NCBI GenBank assembly: GCA_036403235.1
Contig: DASWRI010000048.1
Location: 1 to 64,000 of the forward strand
DNA length: 64,000 bases
Direction: 5' to 3'
Origin: JBGTFE01 sp036403235
GTDB lineage: Bacteria; Acidobacteriota; Blastocatellia; Pyrinomonadales; Pyrinomonadaceae
The position numbers were made by a program, and so were the translations under genes. Below the pieces are notes generated by a model. The model was not told where the DNA came from, ran no database searches, and was given only the letters and a program-made list of their open reading frames with translations. Positions 1 to 9,900 of this stretch are shown in pieces (positions within the stretch are counted from its first letter, which is position 1; each line of letters begins with the position of its first letter).

Positions 1-312
1 GCCGAATTTGCGGCAATGCTCGATGGCGTCGAGCGAATTAGGAAAAAGGCGATTGGCAAACGGGTAATTAATCAAAAATGTCGAAACCGCGAGCAGGTGC
101 GTGTCATAAGGCTGCTCGACGCGATAACGCTGGAGCGCGCCGAGATAATCGGCGTAACCGAGCTCGGCGCGCAATTCTTCAAAAATTTCCCAGTAGCGAT
201 TGCTTCTTTTCGCACCGACTTCCTTTTCCAGAAATTTTCGCAAATCCATCGATACGCGGTCGTTATCGAGCAGAGTGTTATCGACGTCAAACAGGAAAAC
301 CGTTTTATTCAT
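1..312 (-). CDS. HAD-family hydrolase, partial (runs off the left edge)
   Basis: The visible N-terminal ~104 residues open with MNKTVFLFDVDNTLLDND, the DxDxT motif I of haloacid dehalogenase hydrolases, in which the first Asp is the nucleophile and the second the general acid. The following helical stretch is the start of a cap domain. The C-terminal half lies outside the window, so the substrate cannot be judged. The ATG at 310-312 overlaps the argD stop by 8 bp, so it is translationally coupled as the last visible gene of the arginine operon. A phosphatase role in or beside arginine synthesis is only inferred from position. Confidence 0.85.
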   Translation of the reverse strand, partial: MNKTVFLFDVDNTLLDNDRVSMDLRKFLEKEVGAKRSNRYWEIFEELRAELGYADYLGALQRYRVEQPYDTHLLAVSTFLINYPFANRLFPNSLDAIEHCRKFG

Positions 313-1474
313 AAGATTTTAAGCTTTCAACCAGCAAATTTATTTCCGCAGGTTTTACGCAAAGCGGCGGCAAAAGGCGTAAAACGCGCGCGTCGCTCGA
401 AGTTCCGGTAATGATTTTATTTTCGAGCAGACGAGCGTGAATCTGCTTGCAGTTTTCGGCAAATTCGATGCCTAGCAGACAGCCTTTGCCGCGCAGGTTA
501 ACGACGCCCGGAACTTCCCTCAGACGCTCGCGCAGATGATTTTCGACGGCTTTCGCGTTTTCCATCATCTTGTCTTCCTCGATTGCTTCGAGCGTCGCCA
601 GGACTGCCGCCATCGCCAACATTCCGCCGCCGAAAGTCGTGCCCAAATCGTTGATTTTTATCGCGGCCGAAACTTTCTCATTGACCAGACAGGCGCCGAC
701 CGGAACGCCGCTGCCGAGCGATTTTGCCAGCGTGATAATGTCGGCTTCGATTGAACCGGCCAGAGCCGAACCGCTGAAAAACCAGTTTCCCGTCCGTCCG
801 ACGCCGGTCTGCACTTCGTCGAAAATCAAAACGATGCCGCGCTCGTCGCAAAGCTTGCGTAACTCCCGGAAAAATTCGGGCGCGGCTTCGGTCACGCCGG
901 CCATCGATTGAATCGGCTCAAGCATTATCGCGGCAATTTCCGCATCGGCCAGCGCGCGCACCTGTTCGACGTTTCCGAATTCGGCAGAGATATGCCCGGG
1001 AACGTTCGGTTTGCCGATTTCGCGATATTTTCCAAGAAAAGTTGCGGAAATCGAATCCGCCGTCCGGCCGTGAAAACCGCCGGAAAACGTGATGATTTTT
1101 TCGCGACCGGTCTTCAGGCGCGCCATTCGCATCGCGTTTTCGTTCGCTTCCGTTCCCGAATTGCAGAAAAACGCTTTCGTGATTGATTTGGGCGCAATCG
1201 AAACGAGCTTTTCGGCGGCGCGGGCGCGAATCTCCGAATAGACGAGGTTTGAATAAAACAGAATTTTGTCGGCTTGCGCCTTCAACGCTTCGACGACGCG
1301 CGGATGACAATGCCCGGTCGCGCAAACCGCGTGCCCGCCGTAAAGGTCGAGATATTTTTCGCCCTCGCTCGTCCAAATCCAGGCGCCCGCGCCGCGTGTC
1401 GCGGCGATGTTCATCTTGGCATAAGTGGCGAGCTGGAACATTTCTTCAAGTTGCTCAATTTCTGCAAAATTCAT
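305..1474 (-). CDS. argD: Acetylornithine aminotransferase (class III PLP transaminase)
   Basis: 389 residues, the usual length for ArgD. It transfers an amino group from glutamate to N-acetylglutamate semialdehyde to give N-acetylornithine, the fourth arginine step, in the cytoplasm. Visible class III features: the phosphate-binding NSGTEANE segment, the FSGGFHGRT stretch, the PLP-contacting FDEVQTGVGRTG block and the Schiff-base lysine in TLAKSLGSG. The start is 5 bp downstream of the argC stop, and the stop overlaps the HAD gene. Such enzymes often also act on succinyl-diaminopimelate; the arg neighbours support acetylornithine as the main substrate. Confidence 0.95.
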   Translation of the reverse strand: MNFAEIEQLEEMFQLATYAKMNIAATRGAGAWIWTSEGEKYLDLYGGHAVCATGHCHPRVVEALKAQADKILFYSNLVYSEIRARAAEKLVSIAPKSITKAFFCNSGTEANENAMRMARLKTGREKIITFSGGFHGRTADSISATFLGKYREIGKPNVPGHISAEFGNVEQVRALADAEIAAIMLEPIQSMAGVTEAAPEFFRELRKLCDERGIVLIFDEVQTGVGRTGNWFFSGSALAGSIEADIITLAKSLGSGVPVGACLVNEKVSAAIKINDLGTTFGGGMLAMAAVLATLEAIEEDKMMENAKAVENHLRERLREVPGVVNLRGKGCLLGIEFAENCKQIHARLLENKIITGTSSDARVLRLLPPLCVKPAEINLLVESLKSYE

Positions 1475-1479
1475 AAAAA

Positions 1480-2514
1480 TTACGGATTGCTTCCCGTCAA
1501 AATCAAGCTAATTTTCTCGTCCAGACCGAACATCAGATTCATATTCTGCACGGCTTGACCAGCCGCGCCTTTGACGAGATTATCAATCGCCGCGAAAACC
1601 GCGATTTGTCTTTTCGCGTTTGCATGAACGGCGATGTCGCAAAAATTCGTCGTTTTTACCCAGTTGATGTCGGGCGAGCCTTCGACGAGACGGACGAAAA
1701 ACGAATCTTTATAAAAATCCGCGTAAAGCTCCTTTAATTCTCCGGTCGAAAATTTCTTTTTTGTTTCCAGATAACACGAAGCGAAAATGCCGCGCGAAAC
1801 CGGCAGGCTGTGCGTCATAAAAACAAAATCGTCGGCAAATTCGCCGAGTGCGCGCAAATGTTGCTCGATTTCCGGGACGTGTTGGTGAACAAAAGGCTTG
1901 TAGGCGTAAAACGAATTCGAGCGCTGCGGGTGATGCGTGTTCGCTGCCGCTTTTGCGCCCGAACCGCTTGAGCCCGTCTTTGCATCGACGATGATTTTTC
2001 CGCTTAAAAGATTGCTTTTGACGAGCGGCGCGAGCGCGAGCAGCGTCGCCGTCGCAAAACAGCCCGGATTGGCGATATATTTCGCGCGCTTGATTGCTTC
2101 CCGGTTCGTTTCGGTCAGACCGTAAACGAATCGTTTTTGCAGCTCCGCTGCGGTGTGTTCGAGCTTGTAAAACTCTCTGAAAACGTTCGCATCGTCGATG
2201 CGAAAATCGCCGGATAAATCAATCGCCTTCACCATTTCCGGCAACTGCGGAATCAAATTCAACGCCTGACCGTGCGGCAGAGCGAAAAACGCGACGTCAA
2301 TGTTTCCTAGCAAAGATAAATCTCCGGGCGGTTTTTCAAACTTTAAATCGGTCAAGCCGAACAGATTTTTATGAACTTCGCCGATTGATTTTCCGGCATG
2401 CTCGTTCGCCGTCACGAGCACAATCTCGGCGTTCGGGTGAAAAAGCAGAATCCGCAAAAGCTCGCTCCCGCCGTAGCCCGAACCGCCGAAAATTGCAATC
2501 TTTAATTTATTCAT
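1480..2514 (-). CDS. argC: N-acetyl-gamma-glutamyl-phosphate reductase
   Basis: 344 residues from the chosen ATG (MNKLKIAIFGGSGYGG). An upstream in-frame start would add 11 residues before the Rossmann motif and looks unnecessary. NADPH-dependent reductase making N-acetylglutamate semialdehyde. GGSGYGGSELLRIL is the dinucleotide loop, the catalytic Cys sits in NPGCFATATLLAL, and the RSNSFYAYKPFVHQHVPEIE region matches the substrate-binding block of ArgC type 1. It is preceded by a 114-bp spacer with a strong palindrome, the only long spacer in the operon, so its expression may be tuned separately from the genes upstream. Confidence 0.95.
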   Translation of the reverse strand: MNKLKIAIFGGSGYGGSELLRILLFHPNAEIVLVTANEHAGKSIGEVHKNLFGLTDLKFEKPPGDLSLLGNIDVAFFALPHGQALNLIPQLPEMVKAIDLSGDFRIDDANVFREFYKLEHTAAELQKRFVYGLTETNREAIKRAKYIANPGCFATATLLALAPLVKSNLLSGKIIVDAKTGSSGSGAKAAANTHHPQRSNSFYAYKPFVHQHVPEIEQHLRALGEFADDFVFMTHSLPVSRGIFASCYLETKKKFSTGELKELYADFYKDSFFVRLVEGSPDINWVKTTNFCDIAVHANAKRQIAVFAAIDNLVKGAAGQAVQNMNLMFGLDEKISLILTGSNP

Positions 2515-2566
2515 TTTCCCAATCAAACGTCTCTTTTCAACTGTCAACGCTTCTTTTTATATCGTA

Positions 2567-2606
2567 ATCGTCTGAAATCAGACGATAACCTCTGAAATCA
2601 GACGAT
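2567..2606. repeat. Palindrome with partial direct repeat inside the arg operon
   Basis: A perfect hairpin with 9-bp arms and a 2-bp centre (2567-2586, arms ATCGTCTGA/TCAGACGAT). It is followed by a second copy of the 16-mer TCTGAAATCAGACGAT (2591-2606). It lies between the P-loop gene and argC. There is no T-run on either side, so it is more likely an RNA processing or stability element, or an operator, than a terminator. Confidence 0.6.
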
Positions 2607-2628
2607 TGCCGATGCTTTTCAACCATTT

Positions 2629-3681
2629 TCAGGCCGCCGGGACAAGATTTTGCTTTTCAACATTCGCCCGACAAACTAATTCAAACAATCTTGCGCCGTC
2701 GCGCCGCGCGTTTCCGGCGTTTATTCCGAGCTTGTCCTGGACAAAATCCTCGCCCATCTGCGAGTCGGTCACCGAGCCGGCGACAACATCGATGCTGATG
2801 CCGAGACGGCGCAAAACCTCGCCGCCGCCGATGACGCCGACATAATCAGAAGCGCAAAATACGAAGGCTGACGTCGCCGCGCGAATCTGCTCGTCCTCTA
2901 AAATCGAATCGACCGCGTAGCCGCCGACGATTCCGTCGCCGAGCTCGACGACGATTAAATCCGGCTCGCTCGCGTTTAATTCGTTCAAAACGGCTTTCGC
3001 CATCGGCGCGAGATTTCCGGCATCGACCGTCGAAGGCATTCCGCAGTCGAGAAAGCTCGCCGTTTGACACGCGCCGTGGTCTTCCATATTGAGCGTGTCG
3101 CGCAGACACGCGACGCCCGAAAGCTTCGCGCCCGCCACGCGCAAGCCTGCGTGACGCGCCTGTTTGATAATTTCCGTCGCGGCCAGAGTTTTACCGCTGT
3201 TCATACATGTTCCGGCGACGACGACGACCGGCGCGCACGTTTTCAGAAAATTCGTCGGCCTCAAAGCGCGGTCGGCGATATTCAAGACGGTTTCGTTTTC
3301 ATCACAGGCCAGCCCGACGACTTCAACTTCGATTGCGTCCGAAAGCGCTGAATGATGGCCTTTGCAAATCCCTATGACGCCGCCCATATTCAAAAGATGC
3401 AGCCGGCCGCCTTTTTTTACCCGTTCGGGAACGTCGCCGACAAAGCCTTTCAGCGCGCGGCGTTTGCCGAGCACGCCGAGCAGAACGTCGCCCGCATTGA
3501 TTTTGGCGAGCCGTCCCGAAGGCAGCTCGAGATTGCCGTAAGTCACGCTTTCGCTCAGAGCGCGAACGACGACGACATCGCCGACGCGCGGCGACGCGTT
3601 TTCCGAAACTGCTGCAACGGTTTTCGTCAAATTAAGCGGCGACGTCGCCGAACCGATTTTATCTGCTTCTAAAATCTGCAT
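2629..3681 (-). CDS. BioD-like P-loop ATPase of unknown function in the arginine operon
   Basis: 350 residues. An N-terminal beta-rich domain (about 1-145) precedes a P-loop domain. The Walker A is VVAGTCMNSGKT (about 155-166), in the GTxxxxGKT style of dethiobiotin synthetase and CobQ/MinD-like enzymes. A later DLIVVELGDGIVGG segment resembles the BioD Walker B/ligand region. I do not recognise a characterised family. It is not a standard arginine enzyme, yet it lies 12 bp after argG and upstream of argC and argD. A role as an ATP-dependent ligase, a regulator or a non-orthologous arginine enzyme is possible but inferred. There are no membrane segments or signal peptide, so it is cytoplasmic. 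Confidence 0.8.
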   Translation of the reverse strand: MQILEADKIGSATSPLNLTKTVAAVSENASPRVGDVVVVRALSESVTYGNLELPSGRLAKINAGDVLLGVLGKRRALKGFVGDVPERVKKGGRLHLLNMGGVIGICKGHHSALSDAIEVEVVGLACDENETVLNIADRALRPTNFLKTCAPVVVVAGTCMNSGKTLAATEIIKQARHAGLRVAGAKLSGVACLRDTLNMEDHGACQTASFLDCGMPSTVDAGNLAPMAKAVLNELNASEPDLIVVELGDGIVGGYAVDSILEDEQIRAATSAFVFCASDYVGVIGGGEVLRRLGISIDVVAGSVTDSQMGEDFVQDKLGINAGNARRDGARLFELVCRANVEKQNLVPAA

Positions 3682-3693
3682 CTTTTTTACCTC

Positions 3694-4899
3694 TTAATCA
3701 AATTTTCGCAAACGTAATCTCAAAGCATTCAATTTTATAAATCCTTCGGCGTCCGCCTGGTCATACGCGCCCGCGTCGTCTTCGAACGTGACGATTCGCT
3801 CTTTATAAAGCGAATACGGCGAGCGGCGTCCCGAAACAATCACGTTTCCGCGATAAATCTTCAGCCGAACGTCGCCCGAAACGTTTTCCTGCGTCTCGTT
3901 CACCATGTTTTTCATCAATTCGAACTCGGGCGAAAACCAGAAGCCGTAATAAATCGCTTCGGCAATGCGCACGCCCAAAGAATCGCGCAGACGGACGACT
4001 TCGCGGTCGAGCGTGATTGATTCGAGAGCGCGGTGCGCCGCGTGCAGAATCGTCACGCCCGGCGTCTCGTAAACTCCGCGCGATTTCATCCCGACAAACC
4101 GATTCTCGACCAAATCGACTCTGCCGATGCCGTGCTCGCCGCCGAGGAAATTTAATTTTCCCAAAAGATCGACCGCGCCGAATCTTTCGCCGTTTATCGC
4201 GATGGGCTCGCCTTTTTCGAACGTCAGAACGATTTCTTCCGCTTCGTCTCGCGCGTTTTCCGGCGATTTCGTCAGCAGAAAAATGTCTTCGGGCGGCGCG
4301 CTCCACGGGTTTTCCAAAATTCCGCCCTCGTAGGAAACGTGCATCAGATTTCTGTCCGTCGAATACGGCTTTTCGGCCGTCGCTTTGATTTCGATGTCGT
4401 GCGCCGCGCAGTATCGGATTAAGTCGGCGCGTCCTTTAAATTCCCAGTGACGCCACGGCGCGACGACTTTTATGTCGGGCTGCAAAGCGTAATAAGTCAG
4501 CTCGAACCGAACCTGGTCGTTGCCTTTTCCGGTCGCTCCGTGCGCGACGGCGTCAGCGCCTTCTTTGCGCGCGATTTCGATTTGTTTTTTGGCGATTACC
4601 GGGCGCGCGAGCGATGTTCCGAGCAGATAAACTCCTTCGTAGAGCGCGTTTGCCTTGACCGCCAGCCAGACATAATCTTTAACGAATTCCTCGCGCAAAT
4701 CTTCTGTATAAAGCTTCGACGCGCCGGTTTTCAGGGCCTTTTCTTCGAGTCCTTCGAGCTCCTCGCCCTGCCCGACATCGGCCGTGTAGCAGACGACTTC
4801 GCAATCGTAAGTTTCTTTCAGCCAGAGCAGCATCGCCGACGTGTCCAGCCCGCCCGAATACGCCAAAACTATTTTTTTTATCTGTTTTTCCTTTGCCAT
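3694..4899 (-). CDS. argG: Argininosuccinate synthase
   Basis: 401 residues, full length. It condenses citrulline and aspartate with ATP. The N-type PP-loop AYSGGLDTSAML opens the protein, and the family signatures GATGKGNDQVRFE and NLMHVSYEGGILENPW are intact. It lies 15 bp downstream of argR and 12 bp upstream of the P-loop gene, as the first enzyme gene of the operon, and should be controlled from the ARG-box cluster upstream of argR. Confidence 0.97.
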   Translation of the reverse strand: MAKEKQIKKIVLAYSGGLDTSAMLLWLKETYDCEVVCYTADVGQGEELEGLEEKALKTGASKLYTEDLREEFVKDYVWLAVKANALYEGVYLLGTSLARPVIAKKQIEIARKEGADAVAHGATGKGNDQVRFELTYYALQPDIKVVAPWRHWEFKGRADLIRYCAAHDIEIKATAEKPYSTDRNLMHVSYEGGILENPWSAPPEDIFLLTKSPENARDEAEEIVLTFEKGEPIAINGERFGAVDLLGKLNFLGGEHGIGRVDLVENRFVGMKSRGVYETPGVTILHAAHRALESITLDREVVRLRDSLGVRIAEAIYYGFWFSPEFELMKNMVNETQENVSGDVRLKIYRGNVIVSGRRSPYSLYKERIVTFEDDAGAYDQADAEGFIKLNALRLRLRKFD

Positions 4900-4914
4900 T
4901 CGTCTCTTTCCGAA

Positions 4915-5334
4915 TTATTTTTCGAAAATCTCCCAGATTTTTTTGATAATCGCCTTCTGCGCTTTGGCGTCCTTGACGGCGATAAAAATCGTGTCGTCGC
5001 CGGCAATCGTCCCGACTATTTCGGTCAATTTGTCGTCGTCGATTCTGACCGCGACCGCCGAAGCGAGTCCCGGCGCGCATTTGGCGACGATTAGCGTTTC
5101 GCCCGCTGTGTCCAGACTCAAAAGACCGTATCTCCGAATCGCGCCCGAAGCTTTTGGAATTGCATAAAAACCGTTGATTTTTACGATTCCGAGCTCGTCC
5201 AAATCGCGCGATACACTCGACTGCGTAACGGAAAACCCGTCGGCCAGAAGAAGCTCCGTCAGCTCATTCTGGCTGTTGATATTTTGAGTTTGAATCAAAC
5301 TGCGAATCGTCTGCTGCCGTTTTTCCTTAATCAT
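4915..5334 (-). CDS. argR: Arginine repressor ArgR
   Basis: 139 residues. The N-terminal winged helix (about 1-70) contains SVTQSSVSRDLDELGIVKI, the typical ArgR/AhrC recognition helix. The C-terminal domain carries GTIAGDDTIFIAVKD, the arginine-binding and hexamerisation signature (GTIAGDDT). It is the first gene of the operon, with ARG-box-like half-sites 27-64 bp upstream of its ATG, so autoregulation together with argG, argC and argD is likely. Confidence 0.96.
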   Translation of the reverse strand: MIKEKRQQTIRSLIQTQNINSQNELTELLLADGFSVTQSSVSRDLDELGIVKINGFYAIPKASGAIRRYGLLSLDTAGETLIVAKCAPGLASAVAVRIDDDKLTEIVGTIAGDDTIFIAVKDAKAQKAIIKKIWEIFEK

Positions 5335-5360
5335 TTTCTACAAAAAAGCAATCTAGCATC

Positions 5361-5398
5361 TATGCAGTATTATTGCATAATCATTGCATAGATGCATA
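5361..5398 (-). promoter_or_regulatory. Cluster of ARG-box-like half-sites
   Basis: Four half-sites: TATGCA (5361-5366) and TGCATA at 5374-5379, 5385-5390 and 5393-5398. The first two form an inverted pair and the others are spaced 8-11 bp, as in tandem ARG boxes. On the minus strand a -10-like AATAAT (5374-5369) falls inside the cluster, so bound ArgR would block polymerase. The TGCATA core resembles ARG boxes known from actinobacteria more than the E. coli TGAAT form. Assignment rests on sequence and on position just upstream of argR. Confidence 0.7.
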
Positions 5399-5491
5399 GA
5401 CCAAAGATGAAGTTGTAAAAAGTCAAACAAAGATGCGGCGGAAATCGAAGAAAAAGCGGTTTAAGAAAAAAGCGGGATTTGATTGATTAAT

Positions 5492-6859
5492 TTATTTGGC
5501 CGCAAATGTTTCGCGCATCCAGCTTTGCAGCTTTTCGAATTCTTTCGTCACCGTGCGCGAGGCGGCGAACATGACGAGCGTCAAAAAAACGCTCAAAATT
5601 GGAATGATATACATCGCCGAGCGGAGTCCGGCGGCGCGAAAAGGCTCGAGCGTTTGCTGCGAGAAAACGTTGACGCCCGCACTCAGCGCCGCTTTTTGCG
5701 TGAAATAATCGCTGACGAGGCCGATTGCGTAGGGCCCGATTGACGCGCCGAAAAGATACATCGCCATAAAATAGAGCGACATTGCCGTCCCGCGCAAACC
5801 GGGCTCGACGACGTCCTGAATCGTCGAATAAACAATCGAGTAATAAAAATACATGAGCGCGCAGGCGACGCCCATAAAAATTAAAAAGCCGGTGTAATCG
5901 CCGGACGGACGGCCGAGCGCGAGCAAAACGAACGGAATCGAGCCTAAAATCGCAAAAGCTCCGACGAGCATTCGACCGTCTTTGCGGCGTTTCATCGCCG
6001 CGTCGCCGATAAGACCGCCGAGCAGAAGTCCGGGCGCGCCGAGAAGTCCGTAAATAATCATCGAAACAAAATTTGCCGTTTGAATGTCTGCGCCGTGATA
6101 GCGCATCAGATACGGCGTGATAAACGCGCCGATGGCATACATATTGAAGTTGTGAATCGCGCCCGAGGCAATCAGCCACAACATCGTCGGCGACGAAAGA
6201 ATTAATTTATACGGCGAGCCGCGTCGTTTTTCCGTTCCGACGTCGTGCGTTTCGCTTGCGCCGCGCATCGGTTCTTTTATAAACAGCGCCGCCATCGCGC
6301 ACATAACGCCGGGAATTCCGGCGACGAAAAAAGCGGCGCGCCAGCCGAACCGGCGCGCGACGATTCCGCTGACGGCAAAGCTCAGGGCGACGCCGACCGG
6401 AAGCCCGAGCATAAAAATCGAAAGCGCTCTTGCGCGCGATTTCGCCGGAAATAAATCGCCGATGAGCGAAGTCGCCGCCGGAGCGCACGAGGCTTCGCCA
6501 ACGCCAATGCCGAGACGAAGCGCGAAAATCTGCCAGAAACTTGTCGCAAAGCCGGAGGCGGCCGTCATCAGACTCCAGACAAAAACGCCCGCGGAGAGAA
6601 TTTTTCGGCGCGAGGATTCGTCCGCCAGACGTCCGAGCGGAATTCCGACAAAGGCGTAAAGCAAGGTAAACGCCGTTCCCAGCGCGCCGAGCGCGGCGTC
6701 GCTCAAAGCAAGCTCCGTGCGAATCTGCTCGCCGACCGCGCCGAGAATCTGACGGTCAAAAAAATTCATCGCGTTGATGGCAAACAAAACCCAGAGGGCA
6801 AACCAAACGCGCGGCGTTTTTTGATTTGTTAAAGAAATTTCTCCGCCGGAGTTATTCAT
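5492..6859 (-). CDS. MFS transporter
   Basis: 455 residues with about twelve hydrophobic segments and a cytoplasmic loop in the middle. The loop after TM2 reads GRLADESSRRKIL, the MFS signature (GxLaDrxxRrxxL). FFDRQILGAVGEQIR in TM1 is typical of the spinster/hexuronate-like branch of MFS. The substrate is not determinable; these families carry organic acids, sugar acids or lipids. It is a single gene with its own promoter (6913-6941) and no metabolic neighbours that would name a substrate. Confidence 0.88.
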   Translation of the reverse strand: MNNSGGEISLTNQKTPRVWFALWVLFAINAMNFFDRQILGAVGEQIRTELALSDAALGALGTAFTLLYAFVGIPLGRLADESSRRKILSAGVFVWSLMTAASGFATSFWQIFALRLGIGVGEASCAPAATSLIGDLFPAKSRARALSIFMLGLPVGVALSFAVSGIVARRFGWRAAFFVAGIPGVMCAMAALFIKEPMRGASETHDVGTEKRRGSPYKLILSSPTMLWLIASGAIHNFNMYAIGAFITPYLMRYHGADIQTANFVSMIIYGLLGAPGLLLGGLIGDAAMKRRKDGRMLVGAFAILGSIPFVLLALGRPSGDYTGFLIFMGVACALMYFYYSIVYSTIQDVVEPGLRGTAMSLYFMAMYLFGASIGPYAIGLVSDYFTQKAALSAGVNVFSQQTLEPFRAAGLRSAMYIIPILSVFLTLVMFAASRTVTKEFEKLQSWMRETFAAK

Positions 6860-6912
6860 TTAGAAAAAAATTTTGACACGTTGATACCGTTTTCCGAAAA
6901 TTTTCGCGTTAT

Positions 6913-6941
6913 AAGATAAGGCAGCTAAGCTAGATTCTCAA
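6913..6941 (-). promoter_or_regulatory. Sigma70-type promoter of the MFS gene
   Basis: On the minus strand TTGAGA (6941-6936), a 17-bp spacer and TATCTT (6918-6913), about 55 bp upstream of the MFS ATG. Found by eye; no start-site data. Confidence 0.45.
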
Positions 6942-6960
6942 ACGGAAGGCAAGCTCGGGA

Positions 6961-6988
6961 AAAAGGATGGGAAATTTCTCATCCTTTT
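6961..6988 (-). terminator. Rho-independent terminator of the large kinase gene
   Basis: Hairpin with arms AAAAGGATG / CATCCTTTT and a short loop, starting right after the kinase stop codon. Read on the minus strand it is followed by a run of five T. It separates the kinase from the MFS promoter. Confidence 0.75.
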
Positions 6989-9900
6989 TTATTTTCCGAG
7001 GCGTTTTAGTATCGGATTGTTAGTTTGGCGAAACAATTCGAGAAAGCGCGCGTCCGTGCGAATCGAGTCGAGCTTCGGCTCGGTTCCGAACCAGACGAGC
7101 CACATATCTTTTTCGTCGAAAGACGTTCTAAAATGTTCGAAAGCCGCGTCCACATCGCCGACGGCAAGATACGACATCGCCAGAAAATAAGGCTTGACGT
7201 AAGTTTTCGAGGCGAGATTTTCAATTTGAGTCAAATATTTTCGCGCTTCTTCGACGCGTCCGGCGGCACTCAGCGCAAAACATAAAACATAAATTACGAG
7301 CGCCGCGCCGGGCATCATCTCGACGGCTTTTTGGGCCGCTTCGACCGCTTCTTCGGCCCGGCCGAGCTCAATCAGAGCGTTTGCCGACTGGAGATAGCCC
7401 TGCGGGTAATTTTTATCGAGTTCGATAATTTCCTGCGCTTTTTCCAAAGAGTCTTCAAAGCGCCGCACCTGGTAAAAAGTCCACGCGGTCAGAGTCTTCG
7501 CGCGCAGCGACAAAGGGTCGAGCTGCTCGGCGATTTTGATTTCCCTGATGCCTTCTTCAAACCGCCCGGTGCTCACCAGAAGAGACGAAAGCCATTCGTG
7601 CGCGAGCGAATAATTCGGAGAAAGCTCGATGGCGCGGCGATGATTTTTTTCGGCTTCGGCAAAATTCCATTGGTTTGAATCGGTTAGGCCGAGCTCGGAG
7701 TAGGCTTCGCCGAGGCGGTCGTCGATTTCGAGCGCGCGGCGAAGATTTTCCTCCAATTTCGGATAACATTCCGACGGCGGAATCATTCCGTAAATGCAGG
7801 CCCAGTTGTAAAAATCGGCGACGCCGATGTAAGCCAGCGCGTAATTCGAATCGAGCGCGACGGCTTTTTGAAACGATTCGAGCGCTTTCGGCAGCGATTC
7901 GGGCGTAAACTGATTCCAGAAATAGCGCCCGCGCATATATGCTTTGAAGGCTTCGACGTTGTTCGTGCCGCGTTTCGCGAGCTGTTTTTGTTCTTCGCCC
8001 GTCAGGCTCGAGACGAGCGACTGGCTAACTTTTTCGGAAATCGAATCTTCGAGTTCGAGCACGTCCGTAAAATTTTCGTCAAACGTCTGCGCCCAGCGCG
8101 AAGTGTTTTCCTTGACGTTCAAAAGCTGCATTGAGATGCGGACGCGCTCGCCGACGCGGCGAAAATTTCCGTCGAGAACGAATTCGACGTTCAGCTCGCG
8201 CCCGGCCTGAAATGGGTCGGTCGTCTCTTCCGAATAACGCAGAACCGAGCTTGTCGGCCGAACGACGATGCGCTTGATATTCGTCAGACGCGTAATCAAT
8301 GCGTCCGCCAGACCGATTCCCAAAAATTGGTCGCCGGTGTGCAGGTCCTGGCCGTAGGAAAGAGATTTGAGCGGCAAAACGGCGATGACGGGCTGATGTT
8401 TTTTCGCCTTTGCCTCCCGGATGTAAAGCGGATTGTTCGTACGGCGCAAAATTTCCTGAAAGCGCGCATCTTCGTGTAAAACGTCAAACTGCGGGTCAAT
8501 CGCCAGCCACGCCAATCGCCCGTCGCGAATTTCGAGCGCTTTTTCCAGATACGCAAACGCCGTTTCCCGTTCGTCCAGATTGCTGTAAATCATCGCCGTC
8601 AGATACGGCGAAACGTAACGCGACACGCTCATCCGCTCGATTTCCTCGACGAGCGCGAGCGCTTTTTCTCTTTCTCCGGCGGCGGCGTAGGCCGAAGCGA
8701 GCCAGCAGAGCGAATACGGAATTCTGCCGAGCAGCTCGATGCCGCGTTTGGCAATCTTTATCGCCTCGTCGTATTGTCGTTCGCGCCAGAGAACCGAGCT
8801 TAGAAAAAAATGCGACAGCGCGTAATTCGGCTCGCGCGCAAGCAAACGGCGCGTCGCCGCAATCGCTTCGCCGGCGCGTCCGGCGTGAAAAAGCGTCCAG
8901 CTGAAAGTCTGACCGACATACGGCGTCAGAGGGTCAAATTCGAGAGCGCGATTTATCTGGCTGAAAGCTTCTTCAAAATTTCCGCGCATCGCCAAATGGT
9001 AACAATACCAGATGCGCGCGAGCGCGTAGTTCGGATTGAGACTAATCGATTTTTTCAAATATTTTTCGGTCGCGTCCCAGTCAAATTCGCCCATAAAGAC
9101 GGCGACGGCGAGCGCGGCGTAAGCTTCGGCCGATGTTTCGTCAATCGAGATTGCCTGAAGCGCGGCCTTTTTTGAAGCGGCGCTCGTCTCGGCAAACGGC
9201 GCGACGGCGTAAATCCCGAGAAAATTATAATATTCGGCGATTCCCGTGTAGGCGAGCGCGTAGTCGGGCGCGATTTCGATGGCGCGTTTGTAACATTCAA
9301 TCGAGCGCGCCAGACCTTCGACCGTCAGTTGATTCCAGAAATAGCGGCCGCGCAGATAAAATTCGTAAGCTTCGGCGTTGTCCGTCCCGCGTTTCTGCAA
9401 TTGGCGGCGCTCTTTGCCCGAAAGATGCGGAAGCAGCGTTTCGCCGATTTTGTTTGAAATCGAATCTTCGAGGCTCAAAACGTCCGTAAATTTTTCGTCA
9501 AACTTTCCCGCCCAGAGCGTGTCGTTTTCGTTAACCGACAAAAGCTGCACACTGACGCGCAGCGTGTCGCCGAAACGCCGAATGTTTCCTTCGACGACGT
9601 AATCGACGCCGAGCTCGCCGCCGGCAAAAAACGGGTCTGTATTTTCGCCGAAACGCAGGACGGAGCTCGTCGGGCGCACAATCAGGCGCTGTATGCCGCT
9701 CAAACGCGAAACGAGCGCGTCGGCCAGACCGATGCCTAAAAACTCATCGCCCGTTTCGCCCGCGCTTTTCGCGCCGAAAATCTTAAAAGGCAAAATCGCG
9801 ATTGAATCTTTTTCAATTTTTGCCTGTTTTGAAATTTTTCTCTCCGGCGCGAAGGCTTCGGCTTTGACCGGACGATTTTCGAGAAAATTGACGATGTCTT

